64,000 bases of DNA from Flavobacterium antarcticum DSM 19726 (GTDB lineage: Bacteria; Bacteroidota; Bacteroidia; Flavobacteriales; Flavobacteriaceae). Both the position numbers and the translations under genes were made by a program. Location: NCBI RefSeq assembly GCF_000419685.1, contig NZ_ATTM01000001.1:558001-622000 (forward strand), given 5' to 3'. Below, one piece after another: positions 39,501 through 46,648 of the stretch; position 1 is the first letter of the stretch; each line of letters begins with the position of its first letter. Below the pieces are notes generated by a model that was not told where the DNA came from, did not search any database, and was given only the letters and a program-made list of their open reading frames with translations.

Positions 39501-40539
39501 TGTTTTTGCAGATGGGAAATACAATTTATTAGGTAATCCCTACCCATCCGCACTATCTGCTGATAAATTTTTGGATATAAATTCCTCAATTCTAGATGCG
39601 ACTTTATATTTGTGGACGCATAAAAGCTCTGTTTCAAGTTCAAATTATTCTTATAATGTTGCTGATTATGCCACTTACAATTTGTTAGGAGGTGTGGGAA
39701 CGGGAACAGCTGCTACTACTGATCCTGGTAATAAACCGCTTGGATTTATCGCCTCAGGACAAGCATTTTTTATTGCCGGAAGAGGAACTCAGAATGGAAC
39801 AGCCACATTTAACAACTCAATGAGAGTGGCAGGATCAAACAGTCAGTTTTTCAAAACTGCAGCTCCAACTGCAATTGAGAAACACAGAATTTGGCTCAAT
39901 ATTTCAAATACGGTAGGGGATTTTAGACAAATGTTGTTGGGATACACCACCAATGCAACGAATGGTTATGATAGTGGCTGGGATGGCGAATTGTTTTCCA
40001 ATAGTGGCTTGACGATTTATGGTTTTGCAGGAGAAAAACAATTGTCAATTGAAGCTTTGCCGTTGCCTTTTAATTCTGTCGAAGCGGTTCCACTTGGCAT
40101 CAGTACGACTTTCTCAGGAAGCCATCGTATTACACTTGATCAATTTGACGGTTTGTTTGAAACGCAAGATGTGTTCTTATACGATAAGTTATTGCAAATT
40201 GTTCATAATATTAAACTGGCTCCTTATGATTTCGTGACCGGAACAGGTACGTTTGACAGTCGTTTTGAGGTCGTATATTATAACGTTTTAGGTGACCAAG
40301 ATTTTACTTATGAGAACAACCTTTATATTTACAAAGAGAAAGAAACGATTGTAGTTAAATCGCCTTCTATTGAAATGAAAAGTATTAGAATCATCGATTT
40401 ACAGGGTAGGGTGATTGAAACGCTATCAGATATCAATGACTTTCAAGCGGTACTCAATTTAAAAACTGCGACTCAGGTATTAATGGTTTCCATTACAACA
40501 AAAGACAACCAAATTTTTACGAGAAAGCTACTCTATTAA
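33553..40539 (+). CDS. Giant T9SS surface protein (type C sorting signal)
   Basis: A 2328-residue exported protein with a signal peptide (ends SSFGQ). Visible modules are a beta-sandwich near 30-275, an IPT/TIG-like repeat (about 280-365; TYVSATKITAVITSSD), and a fibronectin III-like domain (about 477-595; GFKVNWTSGDGAKRLVLIKK). Long beta-helix-like stretches rich in T, S, N and G follow (about 830-1600), then a PKD/SprB-like segment (about 1636-1705; GDGPYTYIWSDGLGSAS). The end (KSIRIIDLQGRVIETLS ... VLMVSI ... KLLY) matches T9SS type C sorting signals. Probably an adhesin or surface-layer component; the role is inferred. Confidence 0.88.
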   Translation: MKNNYYFKFKSCLSLFLFLVGFSSFGQVVTVFNDDFSVSQGSTYTAANGNIGSSLIWEMSRSGQDFGARINGGRLEFTGRATGAAYKVGWVFGNVNSTAYTAPYTSTLKNNPGTVTWTFNMRQSRNNPNSINSLGFGIAYVLAGENGSTLQSGTGYAITLGNGTDIDPVRLVKYTQGLKSTTSILASNTANLSDFGNAYLSIKVTYTPSTGSWQLFVRNDGTTAFADPATGTLTSQGTVVDDTYTTTELSLMGGFMYSGKAKAYTAYFDNAKVTVAVPVLSTISPTSAFAGALGFTLTANGQNFTPTSKIRWNGSDRVTTYVSATKITAVITSSDIAAVGTASVTVANGSASSNAKTFIINSAGTPTLTVTPEFLNLTTTVSGSAMTASQYSISGANLVTADPVATAPTNFEISLDNTTFSSTLNIPRTGNVLTGQPRTIYVRKILNAPASIYDAVVTHTASGTSNVEELQINATVLATQPTNLSTDLNITNVTSTGFKVNWTSGDGAKRLVLIKKASAVNASPSDGETYTANAVFGYGSEIGTGNYVVYSGTGNSATVTGLSAATAYYVSVVEYNGTSGIENYTTSGLVGNKTTLNAPVGWQIYTTNTANTIDFDTTVDGVNTDAFQGYGFSPDGDSGQLNSKAWAVTGFSDGTINFGDTSAEDKDFDSGTSIGGESEGGVYAFETSPDNFSFGVQSTNADFSPGTITLKIQNQTGIPITSLNLGYKVFIYNDQNASTSFNFSHSLDNSTYNSITAINVISPTTADVIPEWKGYYRSTTITGLNILNNAYYYIRWTGGDSGNVAYDEFALDDISLVANPTSNFVPFNNTAESFVLNGNANLSGDLEVVSNVTFNGGKLSIGNNTLSIRGGVTNSTASGIKGGTTSNLIINGISNNPLSFDSTTLGTTNLLNNFTIATTAANTTTLANAVVVNGALTIDANQTLDLGTIPLTGNLTSAVVNGTLATKNTSALPIPSGKIWSGTGTVNYNSVTTAQTVVAGTYNSLTVTPTLGAVAGGNLTVNGILNLPTKNPTDFVGSLSVVLPNTLTMDGTATNAGIGDVTGDILRTTISANVLYTFGHKNTSIIFPPIGTLPTSMGLRVKIGNAPSWKPTGVKRIYDFKQTAGTGTKAVIRGHYLETELNSNNKLRLVDYVNRTVAPQIGTFEQGRSNFSITENWIELTNANVAAAFFPDFDIVTLGFAETAIAFSTWTGATSDSWNTGTNWFPVGIPGQLTAVVIPDALNTDNDPIFASGFEVKSINIESGGLLTADTDAVFNIFGGDGAWINYGVFDPGTGTSTVVFKNVDATIAGETTFNNLTIESGGGLRPLTGSTMHIRGTFTKTGTFSAGAFPNTVDFRGTNQSIPLSAGAYQSLTISGTGAIFPTSLDVRGNLKISNTVDFTGKTIAMTGVVGQTISGASATFNNLIINNTSGNVSLSNNASVTGTLTLTSGQLILNNNNLTLGANAVAGTFDSSKMIVTGGSGELRRTFTALGSYTFPIGENTSPAYSPMTVNVTAGSGFTSAYVGVSVKDGIHPNNYSAQNNLSRYWNVNQSGITGAVASISATYLPEDLTGAESSIAAAQLKGGFNQSSNPWIKFVTLASNTLSITGASLPSGMTSAFTGIKGETFTTVITGYGEFCQNDAITLTAETTGGDGPYTYIWSDGLGSASTYTPPSTAFGTINYTLIVRDANGKVALDNADVTILTASVGGTLNNMSQTICKGTKPSPIVLTGETGDILYWQRSADPTFATGTVNIGNVTETLTSNQAGIVNETTYFRAVVSNGTCGEVYSSSATIIINSTTWNGSVWLNGDPTTTSSVVINGDYTATDNLEFCNVTVLSGNVLIPSGKTLSIQGALTITSGTLTIEDGASFVQKDDFAINQGTNFTIKRNTQPMYRYDYTYWSSPVIGQTLFDLSPATLGDKFFGWNPDPAGWIPYYGGNHTMVPGIGYIVRAPQTYSVDPLVTTTFGGIYSGKPNNGVIEVPVFADGKYNLLGNPYPSALSADKFLDINSSILDATLYLWTHKSSVSSSNYSYNVADYATYNLLGGVGTGTAATTDPGNKPLGFIASGQAFFIAGRGTQNGTATFNNSMRVAGSNSQFFKTAAPTAIEKHRIWLNISNTVGDFRQMLLGYTTNATNGYDSGWDGELFSNSGLTIYGFAGEKQLSIEALPLPFNSVEAVPLGISTTFSGSHRITLDQFDGLFETQDVFLYDKLLQIVHNIKLAPYDFVTGTGTFDSRFEVVYYNVLGDQDFTYENNLYIYKEKETIVVKSPSIEMKSIRIIDLQGRVIETLSDINDFQAVLNLKTATQVLMVSITTKDNQIFTRKLLY

Positions 40540-40560
40540 AAGAGAGCGAAATAATTCAAA

Positions 40561-40596
40561 AAAGAGACCGTTCAAAAATTTTGGACGGTCTTTTTT
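40561..40596 (+). terminator. Terminator after the giant gene
   Basis: Stem GACCGTTC (40566-40573) with GGACGGTC (40583-40590), followed by six T. Confidence 0.8.
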
Positions 40597-40740
40597 GTTA
40601 AAGTGGATTTTGAACGTATGAAAACAGGAACAAAGTTAAGTAGTGTTAATGCAGCTTCATGGAAATATAATTTTTATATATTATTCTGTTATTTAAAAAA
40701 ATAATAATTATTAATCAAGCTAAAATTCAATAAAATATAT

Positions 40741-41841
40741 TTACATAAAAACAGATTCTTTTATTTTAATTTTTTCAGCTATTTTAAGAATATCAGACAA
40801 AACGCCTCTTGCAGTAACTTCCGTTCCTGCACCTGCACCTTGGATGACTATCGGAATTTCGCCGTAGGACTTTGTGTAAATTTCGATGAGGTTATCGGCT
40901 CCTTTTAACTGACCTAACGCGGTATTATTAGGTGTTGAAACGAGTTTTACTTCCATTTTTTTTGCGATCAGATCGAGTTCACCCACGTAGCGTAAAACAT
41001 GGTCTTTTTTTTGTGCTTTTTTAGCGGTGTCAAAAGGCTTGTCTAAGATTTCCTTGCGAATTGCATATTCTTTTTTAGTGCTAATTTGCGGTATTTCGGG
41101 TAGCAGAAGCGATGTGATTTTAATGTCGGAGAATTCAAATTTCTCTTCTACTTCTCGAGCTAGAATGAGCAATTTTCGAGCTACGTCGTGCCCAGAAAGA
41201 TCGTCGCGCGAATCGGGTTCCGTATATCCTTTTTTCTCTGCATCGATTAGAATTGTTGAAAAAGAGACGTCTTCGGCTGAAAACCGATTGAAAAGATAAC
41301 TCAATGAACCTGAGAAAACGCCTCTGATTTTAGTGATTTGTTCTCCGGCAAAATGCAAGTCGCTGATCGTTTGAATTACGGGTAATCCGGCACCAACATT
41401 TGTTTCATACAAGAATGAAGTGTCGTGTATTTTTAAAAGGGTTCGGATCTGCTGGTAGAACTCGTAACTTAGTGTATTCGCCTTTTTGTTTGCCGCTACA
41501 ATATTGAATCCGTTTTTAATTAGTTCCGGATAATTGTTGACTAGTGTTTCGTTTGCGGTAGCATCTACAAAAATTAAATTTTCTAATTCCTGTTCCTGAA
41601 CATATTCGATGATGTCTGACACTCGAAATGGAATGGAAGCTTGCGCAAAATTAGCTTCCCACTGGTTTTGAACTCCTTCTTTTTCAAAAAAAGCAAGTGT
41701 TGAATTAGTGATTATTGGAAAACGCAAATCGATGTTTCTCTTTTCGATGAAATATTTTTGGCTTGCCAAAACTTGATTGATTAACGTACTTCCTACGTTA
41801 CCAATTCCGAAAAGGATGATATTTACTTTAAATGTTGACAT
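40741..41841 (-). CDS. hom: Homoserine dehydrogenase
   Basis: Reduces aspartate semialdehyde to homoserine. Its 366 residues show the NAD(P) motif FGIGNVGSTLINQ, FVDATANETLV, ANKKANTL, ETNVGAGLPVIQTISDL and the substrate loop GYTEPDSRDDLSGHDVARK. It has neither an aspartokinase domain nor a regulatory ACT domain. As last gene of metY-metX-hom it would feed methionine synthesis specifically. It overlaps metX by 14 bases, so translation is coupled. Confidence 0.93.
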   Translation of the reverse strand: MSTFKVNIILFGIGNVGSTLINQVLASQKYFIEKRNIDLRFPIITNSTLAFFEKEGVQNQWEANFAQASIPFRVSDIIEYVQEQELENLIFVDATANETLVNNYPELIKNGFNIVAANKKANTLSYEFYQQIRTLLKIHDTSFLYETNVGAGLPVIQTISDLHFAGEQITKIRGVFSGSLSYLFNRFSAEDVSFSTILIDAEKKGYTEPDSRDDLSGHDVARKLLILAREVEEKFEFSDIKITSLLLPEIPQISTKKEYAIRKEILDKPFDTAKKAQKKDHVLRYVGELDLIAKKMEVKLVSTPNNTALGQLKGADNLIEIYTKSYGEIPIVIQGAGAGTEVTARGVLSDILKIAEKIKIKESVFM

Positions 41842-42823
41842 AATGTTGTTGGTGTTGTGTTTGAAAAATTAATTTTAAAATTCGGGTCAGTTCTTCGTGT
41901 TCAATTAAAAAAGCATCGTGGCCGTGTACGGATTTGATTTCATGGTGAAAAATATTTGGTTTGATGTTTTTTAATGCGTGGTAGGTTTTATGCGTTTCAT
42001 CGGCTGTAAAAAACAAGTCGGAATCGATGGAAACCATATGAATGTTTGCAGAAATTCGGCTGATTTCAGATATAAAGTCACTTGAGTTCTTGGTAATGTC
42101 AATTGTCTTGAGCAAGTGATTCATGAGTTTATAAGCGGGTAGTACAAATCGTTTTTTTAAGGCAACGCCGTGAAACAAGAGCCAGTTTTCAATTTGAAAT
42201 ACAGCCGTTGCTGCTTCTTTTTTTCGAGTGAATTTTTGGTTGATAGATTGAGGTGTGCGGTACAGTAACATGGCGTGTAAGCGTGCATCAGCAATAGGGT
42301 CGTCTGAATTATGGAGCAGTTGATCTTGAACTAATACATTCCCGATGACCCAATCCGTCGCTTTCCAATCGGTTGCAATTGGGATTAAATTTTTTGCACT
42401 GTTGGGTTTTAAAGCAGCCATTTCCCATGCAATTCCGCCGCCTAAACTACCACCAATTAGTGCAAATAATTGATTTATTCGTAAGTGCGAAAGGCCTAGC
42501 CAAAATAACATTGCAATGTCTTTTGCAACAAATTGTTTATAGTCGTACTCGAGATTATTTGGGTCTCCATCAAATCCATTCCCAGGTATGTTGAAGATAA
42601 TTACGGTGTAAATTTCAATATCGATTGCCTTACCTTTTCCAATAATTTGATTCCACCAACCTTTTTCACCCGCTGCATTGGAGTTGCCCGTCAGTGCATG
42701 GTTGACCACAATTATAGGAGCTGTTCCGATTGGTGGACCTACAACTTGGTAAAACAGATTTAATAATGGTTTTTGCAAACCACTCTCTAATGTGAAATCC
42801 ACAATTTTTATTTTTTCTAACAT
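41828..42823 (-). CDS. metX: Homoserine O-acetyltransferase
   Basis: An alpha/beta-hydrolase-fold acyltransferase, 331 residues. The nucleophile elbow is LIGGSLGGGIAWEMAA and the catalytic histidine lies in SVHGHDAFLIE. VVNHALTGNSNAAG forms the oxyanion region. It makes O-acetylhomoserine, the substrate of MetY encoded just upstream. It is somewhat shorter than proteobacterial MetX. A nested hairpin lies in the 110-base gap to metY. Confidence 0.9.
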   Translation of the reverse strand: MLEKIKIVDFTLESGLQKPLLNLFYQVVGPPIGTAPIIVVNHALTGNSNAAGEKGWWNQIIGKGKAIDIEIYTVIIFNIPGNGFDGDPNNLEYDYKQFVAKDIAMLFWLGLSHLRINQLFALIGGSLGGGIAWEMAALKPNSAKNLIPIATDWKATDWVIGNVLVQDQLLHNSDDPIADARLHAMLLYRTPQSINQKFTRKKEAATAVFQIENWLLFHGVALKKRFVLPAYKLMNHLLKTIDITKNSSDFISEISRISANIHMVSIDSDLFFTADETHKTYHALKNIKPNIFHHEIKSVHGHDAFLIEHEELTRILKLIFQTQHQQHYVNI

Positions 42824-42857
42824 GTTATTTTGATTTAATAGACTAAACTTTCCTTAA

Positions 42858-42914
42858 AAAACACAAACTTCTTTCATCTAAATGAAGTTATTATTCCCAA
42901 TTCATTTGTGTTTT
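42858..42914 (-). terminator. Intercistronic stem-loop between metY and metX
   Basis: AAAACACAAA (42858-42867) pairs with 42905-42914, with a smaller nested stem (ACTTC/GAAGT) inside. On the minus strand a T-run follows the outer stem. The loop is large, so this may be a partial terminator or an RNA-processing or stability element that sets the metY to metX ratio. Confidence 0.4.
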
Positions 42915-42933
42915 AGAAAGGGTAATTTCGTTA

Positions 42934-44238
42934 TTATTTTTTGGATAGAATTTCTTGTTTGGTGTTGATTGTTTTGAATACTTCTTTCAAATCTTCTTTC
43001 AAATCTTCGATGTCCTCAATGCCGACGGAGAGACGGATCAGGTCTTTTGTGACACCCGTTGCGACTTGTTCTGCTTCTGATAATTGTTGGTGTGTGGTAC
43101 TTGCAGGATGGATAATTAAAGATTTCGTATCACCAATATTTGCCACAAGAGCAAACAATTGCGTTCCATCTGCTACTTTTTTAGCCGCTTCAAATCCGCC
43201 GTGTAGTCCAAAGGTTAGTACGCCACTTTGTCCTTCGGGAAGATATTTATCCGCTAAGGCTTTGTAGTTTGACGATTGTAATCCGGGATAATTTACCCAA
43301 GCCACTTCGCTTTGTGATTCCAACCATACCGCTAAGGCCAATGCATTTTCGGAGTGTTTTTTGATTCTCAACGGTAATGTTTCCAATCCTTGCAAAATTT
43401 GAAACGCATTAAAAGGACTCAAAGCGGAACCAAAATCGCGTAATCCTTCAATTCTAACTTTAGCAATAAAGGAAGAAGAACCCAGGGCTTCGTAATATTT
43501 CAAACCGTGATAGCCCGCTGAAGGCTCCGTAAACTCTGGAAATTTCCCATTAGACCAATCAAAATTTCCCGCGTCAATGATGACTCCGCCAAGTGTAGTT
43601 CCGTTTCCGTTGATGTATTTTGTTAGGGAATGTATGACGATATCGGCTCCATATGCAATTGGACGTAATAAGTAGGGCGTTGCTACGGTATTGTCCACAA
43701 TCAAGGGAACTTTGAAAGCATTTGCTTCTTTAGAAATAGCTGCAATATCTAATACATCAAGTTTTGGATTCCCCAAGCTTTCAATGAAATAAGCGCGTGT
43801 ATTTTCTTGAGAAGCTTCTGTGAAATTCTTTGGATTGGAGGGATCTACAAAAGTGGTTGTAATTCCTAAACGAGGAAAGGTTACTTTTAATAAATTATAC
43901 GTGCCGCCGTACAAACTATTTGAAGCGACGACATGGTCACCCGCTTTTAACAATGTCAAAAAAGTAGTTGCAATTGCAGCTATTCCTGAAGAGGTAACCA
44001 CCGCTCCAATTCCGCCTTCGAGTTCTGTCAAGCGTTGTTCCAGGATGTCGTTTGTCGGATTATTTAAACGGGTGTAAATAAATCCAGGCTCGGTCAAGCC
44101 AAATAAATTGGACGCATGTTCAGAATTATTGAAGACATACGACGAAGTTTGGTAGACAGGAATAGCACGGGTTCCTGCAGTTTTAGTAACGTCGTGTCCT
44201 GAATGTAAAGCGTTTGTTGAAAATTTTAATTTTGTCAT
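42934..44238 (-). CDS. metY: O-acetylhomoserine sulfhydrylase
   Basis: A PLP enzyme of the Cys/Met-metabolism family, 434 residues. YVFNNSEHASNLFGL and YTRLNNPTNDILEQRL are N-terminal substrate/PLP contacts. The PLP lysine is in IHSLTKYINGNGTTLGGVI, and the end has IHPASTTHQQL and IRLSVGIEDIEDL. The length and GNGT motif fit the direct-sulfhydrylation enzyme rather than MetB. First structural gene after a 400-base leader that holds two methionine-rich leader peptides and two terminators. Confidence 0.94.
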   Translation of the reverse strand: MTKLKFSTNALHSGHDVTKTAGTRAIPVYQTSSYVFNNSEHASNLFGLTEPGFIYTRLNNPTNDILEQRLTELEGGIGAVVTSSGIAAIATTFLTLLKAGDHVVASNSLYGGTYNLLKVTFPRLGITTTFVDPSNPKNFTEASQENTRAYFIESLGNPKLDVLDIAAISKEANAFKVPLIVDNTVATPYLLRPIAYGADIVIHSLTKYINGNGTTLGGVIIDAGNFDWSNGKFPEFTEPSAGYHGLKYYEALGSSSFIAKVRIEGLRDFGSALSPFNAFQILQGLETLPLRIKKHSENALALAVWLESQSEVAWVNYPGLQSSNYKALADKYLPEGQSGVLTFGLHGGFEAAKKVADGTQLFALVANIGDTKSLIIHPASTTHQQLSEAEQVATGVTKDLIRLSVGIEDIEDLKEDLKEVFKTINTKQEILSKK

Positions 44239-44297
44239 GATTTGAAAATTTAAGTTATTAAGTAATTATTTGTGTTTATTTATTTTGAATTGAGGCC

Positions 44298-44334
44298 AAA
44301 AAAAATCCCTTTGGTTGGTGTACCAAAGGGATTT
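44298..44334 (-). terminator. Attenuator terminator 2 in the metY leader
   Basis: A perfect 12-bp stem (44334-44323 with 44314-44303 on the minus strand), 8-base loop and an eight-T run. It stands 59 bases before the metY start and 22 bases after the stop of leader peptide 2. Its 5' arm contains UUUGGU (44327-44322), which can pair with either GCCAAA inside the leader peptide coding region. Confidence 0.88.
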
Positions 44335-44356
44335 AAAAAATAGTATCGAACTATAG

Positions 44357-44458
44357 TTACATTTTCCGAATTTGGCAATAGGAGTTTGGCATGTGACGCA
44401 TTTTACACATCATCATCATGAACGATTGGATTGCCATATTTGTATTTATTTGAGCCAT
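44357..44458 (-). CDS. Methionine-rich leader peptide 2 (attenuator)
   Basis: A 33-codon ORF from ATG at 44458 to TAA at 44359-44357, directly before attenuator terminator 2. Nine codons are Met, including four in a row followed by Cys (SFMMMMCKMRHMPN), and the last sense codon is also Met. The run shares MCxMRxM with leader peptide 1. Met-tRNA shortage would stall ribosomes on the run. Two GCCAAA segments (44390-44385, 44376-44371) would then be free to pair with UUUGGU of the terminator. The true start may be an internal ATG. Confidence 0.75.
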   Translation of the reverse strand: MAQINTNMAIQSFMMMMCKMRHMPNSYCQIRKM

Positions 44459-44499
44459 AGTTGAAATTGAATTAAATTATTTTGAGTTGGATATGAAGC

Positions 44500-44530
44500 A
44501 AAAAAAAACCTCTACATTGCTGCAGAGGTT
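44500..44530 (-). terminator. Attenuator terminator 1 in the metY leader
   Basis: A 10-bp stem (44530-44521 with 44516-44507, one G-U), 4-base loop and an eight- to nine-T run. It begins 22 bases after the stop of leader peptide 1. CUCUGC in its 5' arm (44527-44522) is exactly complementary to GCAGAG (44574-44569) in the leader peptide coding region, giving an alternative antiterminator. Confidence 0.88.
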
Positions 44531-44552
44531 TCTATAGTTTACAAATTAAAAA

Positions 44553-44621
44553 TTATGCAATAGAAGTGCTCTGCGGAAATTTCCCCATCATACGACGCAT
44601 ATTGCACATTGTTAATTTCAT
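44553..44621 (-). CDS. Methionine-rich leader peptide 1 (attenuator)
   Basis: A 22-codon ORF from ATG at 44621 to TAA at 44555-44553. Five codons are Met and one Cys, with the core TMCNMRRMMGKFP. The codons for Pro-Gln-Ser form the GCAGAG antiterminator segment. A ribosome at the stop codon would cover that segment and allow terminator 1, while one stalled on the earlier Met codons would leave it free. This is classical amino-acid attenuation logic. A -7 box lies 20 bases upstream. Confidence 0.75.
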   Translation of the reverse strand: MKLTMCNMRRMMGKFPQSTSIA

Positions 44622-44641
44622 TTTTGTTACATTTTGTTTGG

Positions 44642-44649
44642 CAAACGTA
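44642..44649 (-). promoter_or_regulatory. Candidate -7 box of the met operon
   Basis: Minus strand TACGTTTG fits TAnnTTTG and would start transcription about 10-15 bases before leader peptide 1. No TTG at the -33 position. Confidence 0.5.
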
Positions 44650-45077
44650 GTAACTAATTTTGAATGAAAACATAAAAAATGAAATTTTAACATTTTGAGG
44701 TTACTAGGATTACTTTATAACGTGCAAATTTAATCGAGTTCTACTAAATGCGATAGTAATTTTACTACCGTTTTTTCGGATGAAGAATTAACAGTTTATT
44801 CTTTACAAATGGATGCATTGTACTACTATCTTTGGACCATTTCCACTCCAAAAATGCATCGCAAAACTCTTATGAAAATCATGTTTTAACCAAATTAATA
44901 GTAGTTATCTTTTAGTTAGCACCAAGAAGTAATTTGTCTTTTTTATCGCTACTATTTTTGTTTAAGCAATGATTAGTTGCAGCTGTTAAATAATCTAGCA
45001 AATAGTTCGTATATACTTGGACAATTCATAAATAAATTTACCTTTACCCGTGCTAATTTATTTAGTCGGCAGTAATT
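44650..45077. other. Intergenic region between the met leader and the GAF/PAS sensor
   Basis: About 430 AT-rich bases with no convincing gene. It contains the promoter candidate at 44934-44960; otherwise I see only short imperfect inverted repeats. Confidence 0.5.
44934..44960 (+). promoter_or_regulatory. Candidate promoter of the GAF/PAS sensor gene
   Basis: TTG at 44934-44936 and TATTTTTG at 44953-44960, spacer 16 bases, about 110 bases of leader before the ATG at 45078. Confidence 0.5.
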
Positions 45078-46553
45078 ATGAAGAATAGAGAAAACAATCG
45101 TTTGCTTGAGGTAAAGAAGTATTTGCAACTTGATTTTAACGCATCGGACGACTTCAAAAACATAGTAGAATTAGCAGCAAAATTGTGCGATAAGCCCGTT
45201 GCTTTAATCACGCTTCTTGATGATAAGTACAACTGGCTTAAAGTAAAATACGGGACTGACATTGAAGCTATGCCTAGAGAAACTTCATTTTGTCAATTTG
45301 GAATTCAGCAGGATGAAATTATGATTGTTGAGGATGCTACAAAAGACATTCGTTTTGATCAGAATGAGTTGGTTCATTCCAATCCCAATTTACGTTTCTA
45401 TGCCGGAGTTCCCTTAACGCTCAAGAACGGAGAAAAGTTGGGCACACTTTGTCTTTTTGATCAGAATCCAAATTCACTTACAGAAATACAGAAGAAAACA
45501 CTCACCCTTTTTGCGAAACAAGCTACGGTGTTGATGGAATTAGCGATGAGTCAAATCCAACTGCAACGACAGGTGGAGGAAACGGAAGCAAAAAATGTTT
45601 CTTTAATTAAAATTGCCCAACTGCAATCGCATCAAATCAGGCAACCGTTAACCACTTTAATGGGTTTGATAAACTCAATTAAAGAAGGATATCAGAAAGT
45701 GGATGCAGAATGGTTGACTATGTTTGAAACGGCAACCGGAAATTTTGACAATACCATTCGAAACATTGTAGCGGAATCCACTACGAATATCGATCTTCGC
45801 AGTCTTCGATTTAACAAGATTGTGGAAGAAATTGACGATTACGCCGTTTTGATTTTGGATGAAAAGGGTACAATAGAAAATTGGAATAAAGGGGCCGAAA
45901 ATATTAAAGGCTATACTGCTGAAGAAATTATTGGTAAAAATTTCAGCGTTTTTTACACGGAAGAAGATATTCTCAATTCACTTCCACAGCGACTTTTATC
46001 GCGAGCTGAAATCGAAGGCGTTGCAAAAGAAGAAGGTTGGAGATTAAGAAAAGACGGCAGCACTTTTTGGGGCAGTATTTCTATTACAGCCATTCACGAT
46101 GAAAATCGAAAAGTAATTGGTTTTACCAAAGTAACAAAAGATCTTACTTCGTTAAAAAAAGCAGAGAATGAAAAATTGCTATCAACAGATATGTACAATC
46201 TGATGGCCGAATATACAAGTAGAGCAATACGCATTGGAGGTTGGGAATTTGATCTTTTAAAAAATGAAGTAGTGTGGACAGCCATGACCAAGGAAATTCA
46301 CGGTGTGCCAATTGACTATGTACCTCATTTGAAAACAGCGCTTAACTTCTATAAAAAAGGAGAGAGTAGAATAAAGATAACTAATGCGGTAAAACACGCT
46401 ATTCATGCGGGTACTCCTTGGGATCTTGAACTTCAAATTAGCACCAAGCACGGCGAAGATATTTGGGTTCGTACCACCGGAAAATCAGATTTTAAAGCAG
46501 GTTTATGCACCAAAGTATATGGAACTTTTCACGATATTAGTGCCTCGAAATAA
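45078..46553 (+). CDS. GAF-PAS sensor protein with H-box but no ATPase domain
   Basis: A 491-residue cytoplasmic protein. The GAF domain comes first (about 20-165; ALITLLDDKYNWLKVKYG, RETSFCQF, FYAGVPLTLKNGEKLGTLCLF). A HisKA-like helix follows with AQLQSHQIRQPLTTLMGL (about 180-240). Then come a PAS domain (about 255-370; GTIENWNKGAENIKGYTAEE, WRLRKDGSTFWGSI) and a second PAS/PAC ending in YGTFHDI. No HATPase or receiver domain is encoded, so the histidine, if used, must be phosphorylated in trans or be vestigial. No partner is adjacent. Confidence 0.85.
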   Translation: MKNRENNRLLEVKKYLQLDFNASDDFKNIVELAAKLCDKPVALITLLDDKYNWLKVKYGTDIEAMPRETSFCQFGIQQDEIMIVEDATKDIRFDQNELVHSNPNLRFYAGVPLTLKNGEKLGTLCLFDQNPNSLTEIQKKTLTLFAKQATVLMELAMSQIQLQRQVEETEAKNVSLIKIAQLQSHQIRQPLTTLMGLINSIKEGYQKVDAEWLTMFETATGNFDNTIRNIVAESTTNIDLRSLRFNKIVEEIDDYAVLILDEKGTIENWNKGAENIKGYTAEEIIGKNFSVFYTEEDILNSLPQRLLSRAEIEGVAKEEGWRLRKDGSTFWGSISITAIHDENRKVIGFTKVTKDLTSLKKAENEKLLSTDMYNLMAEYTSRAIRIGGWEFDLLKNEVVWTAMTKEIHGVPIDYVPHLKTALNFYKKGESRIKITNAVKHAIHAGTPWDLELQISTKHGEDIWVRTTGKSDFKAGLCTKVYGTFHDISASK

Positions 46554-46648
46554 GTCCGCTTATTTTTATTGAAGAACTTCTGTCAACAATGCTAGAGTCA
46601 TTAAAAGATTAAAGCATTCTGAAAATTACAAGGTTGATAATATTCTAA

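Noticed and set aside
44239..44660. SAM riboswitch as explanation of the metY leader
   Set aside because: I see no multi-helix SAM-I/SAM-II-like core; two Met-rich ORFs each followed by a terminator explain the leader better. A covariance-model search would settle it.
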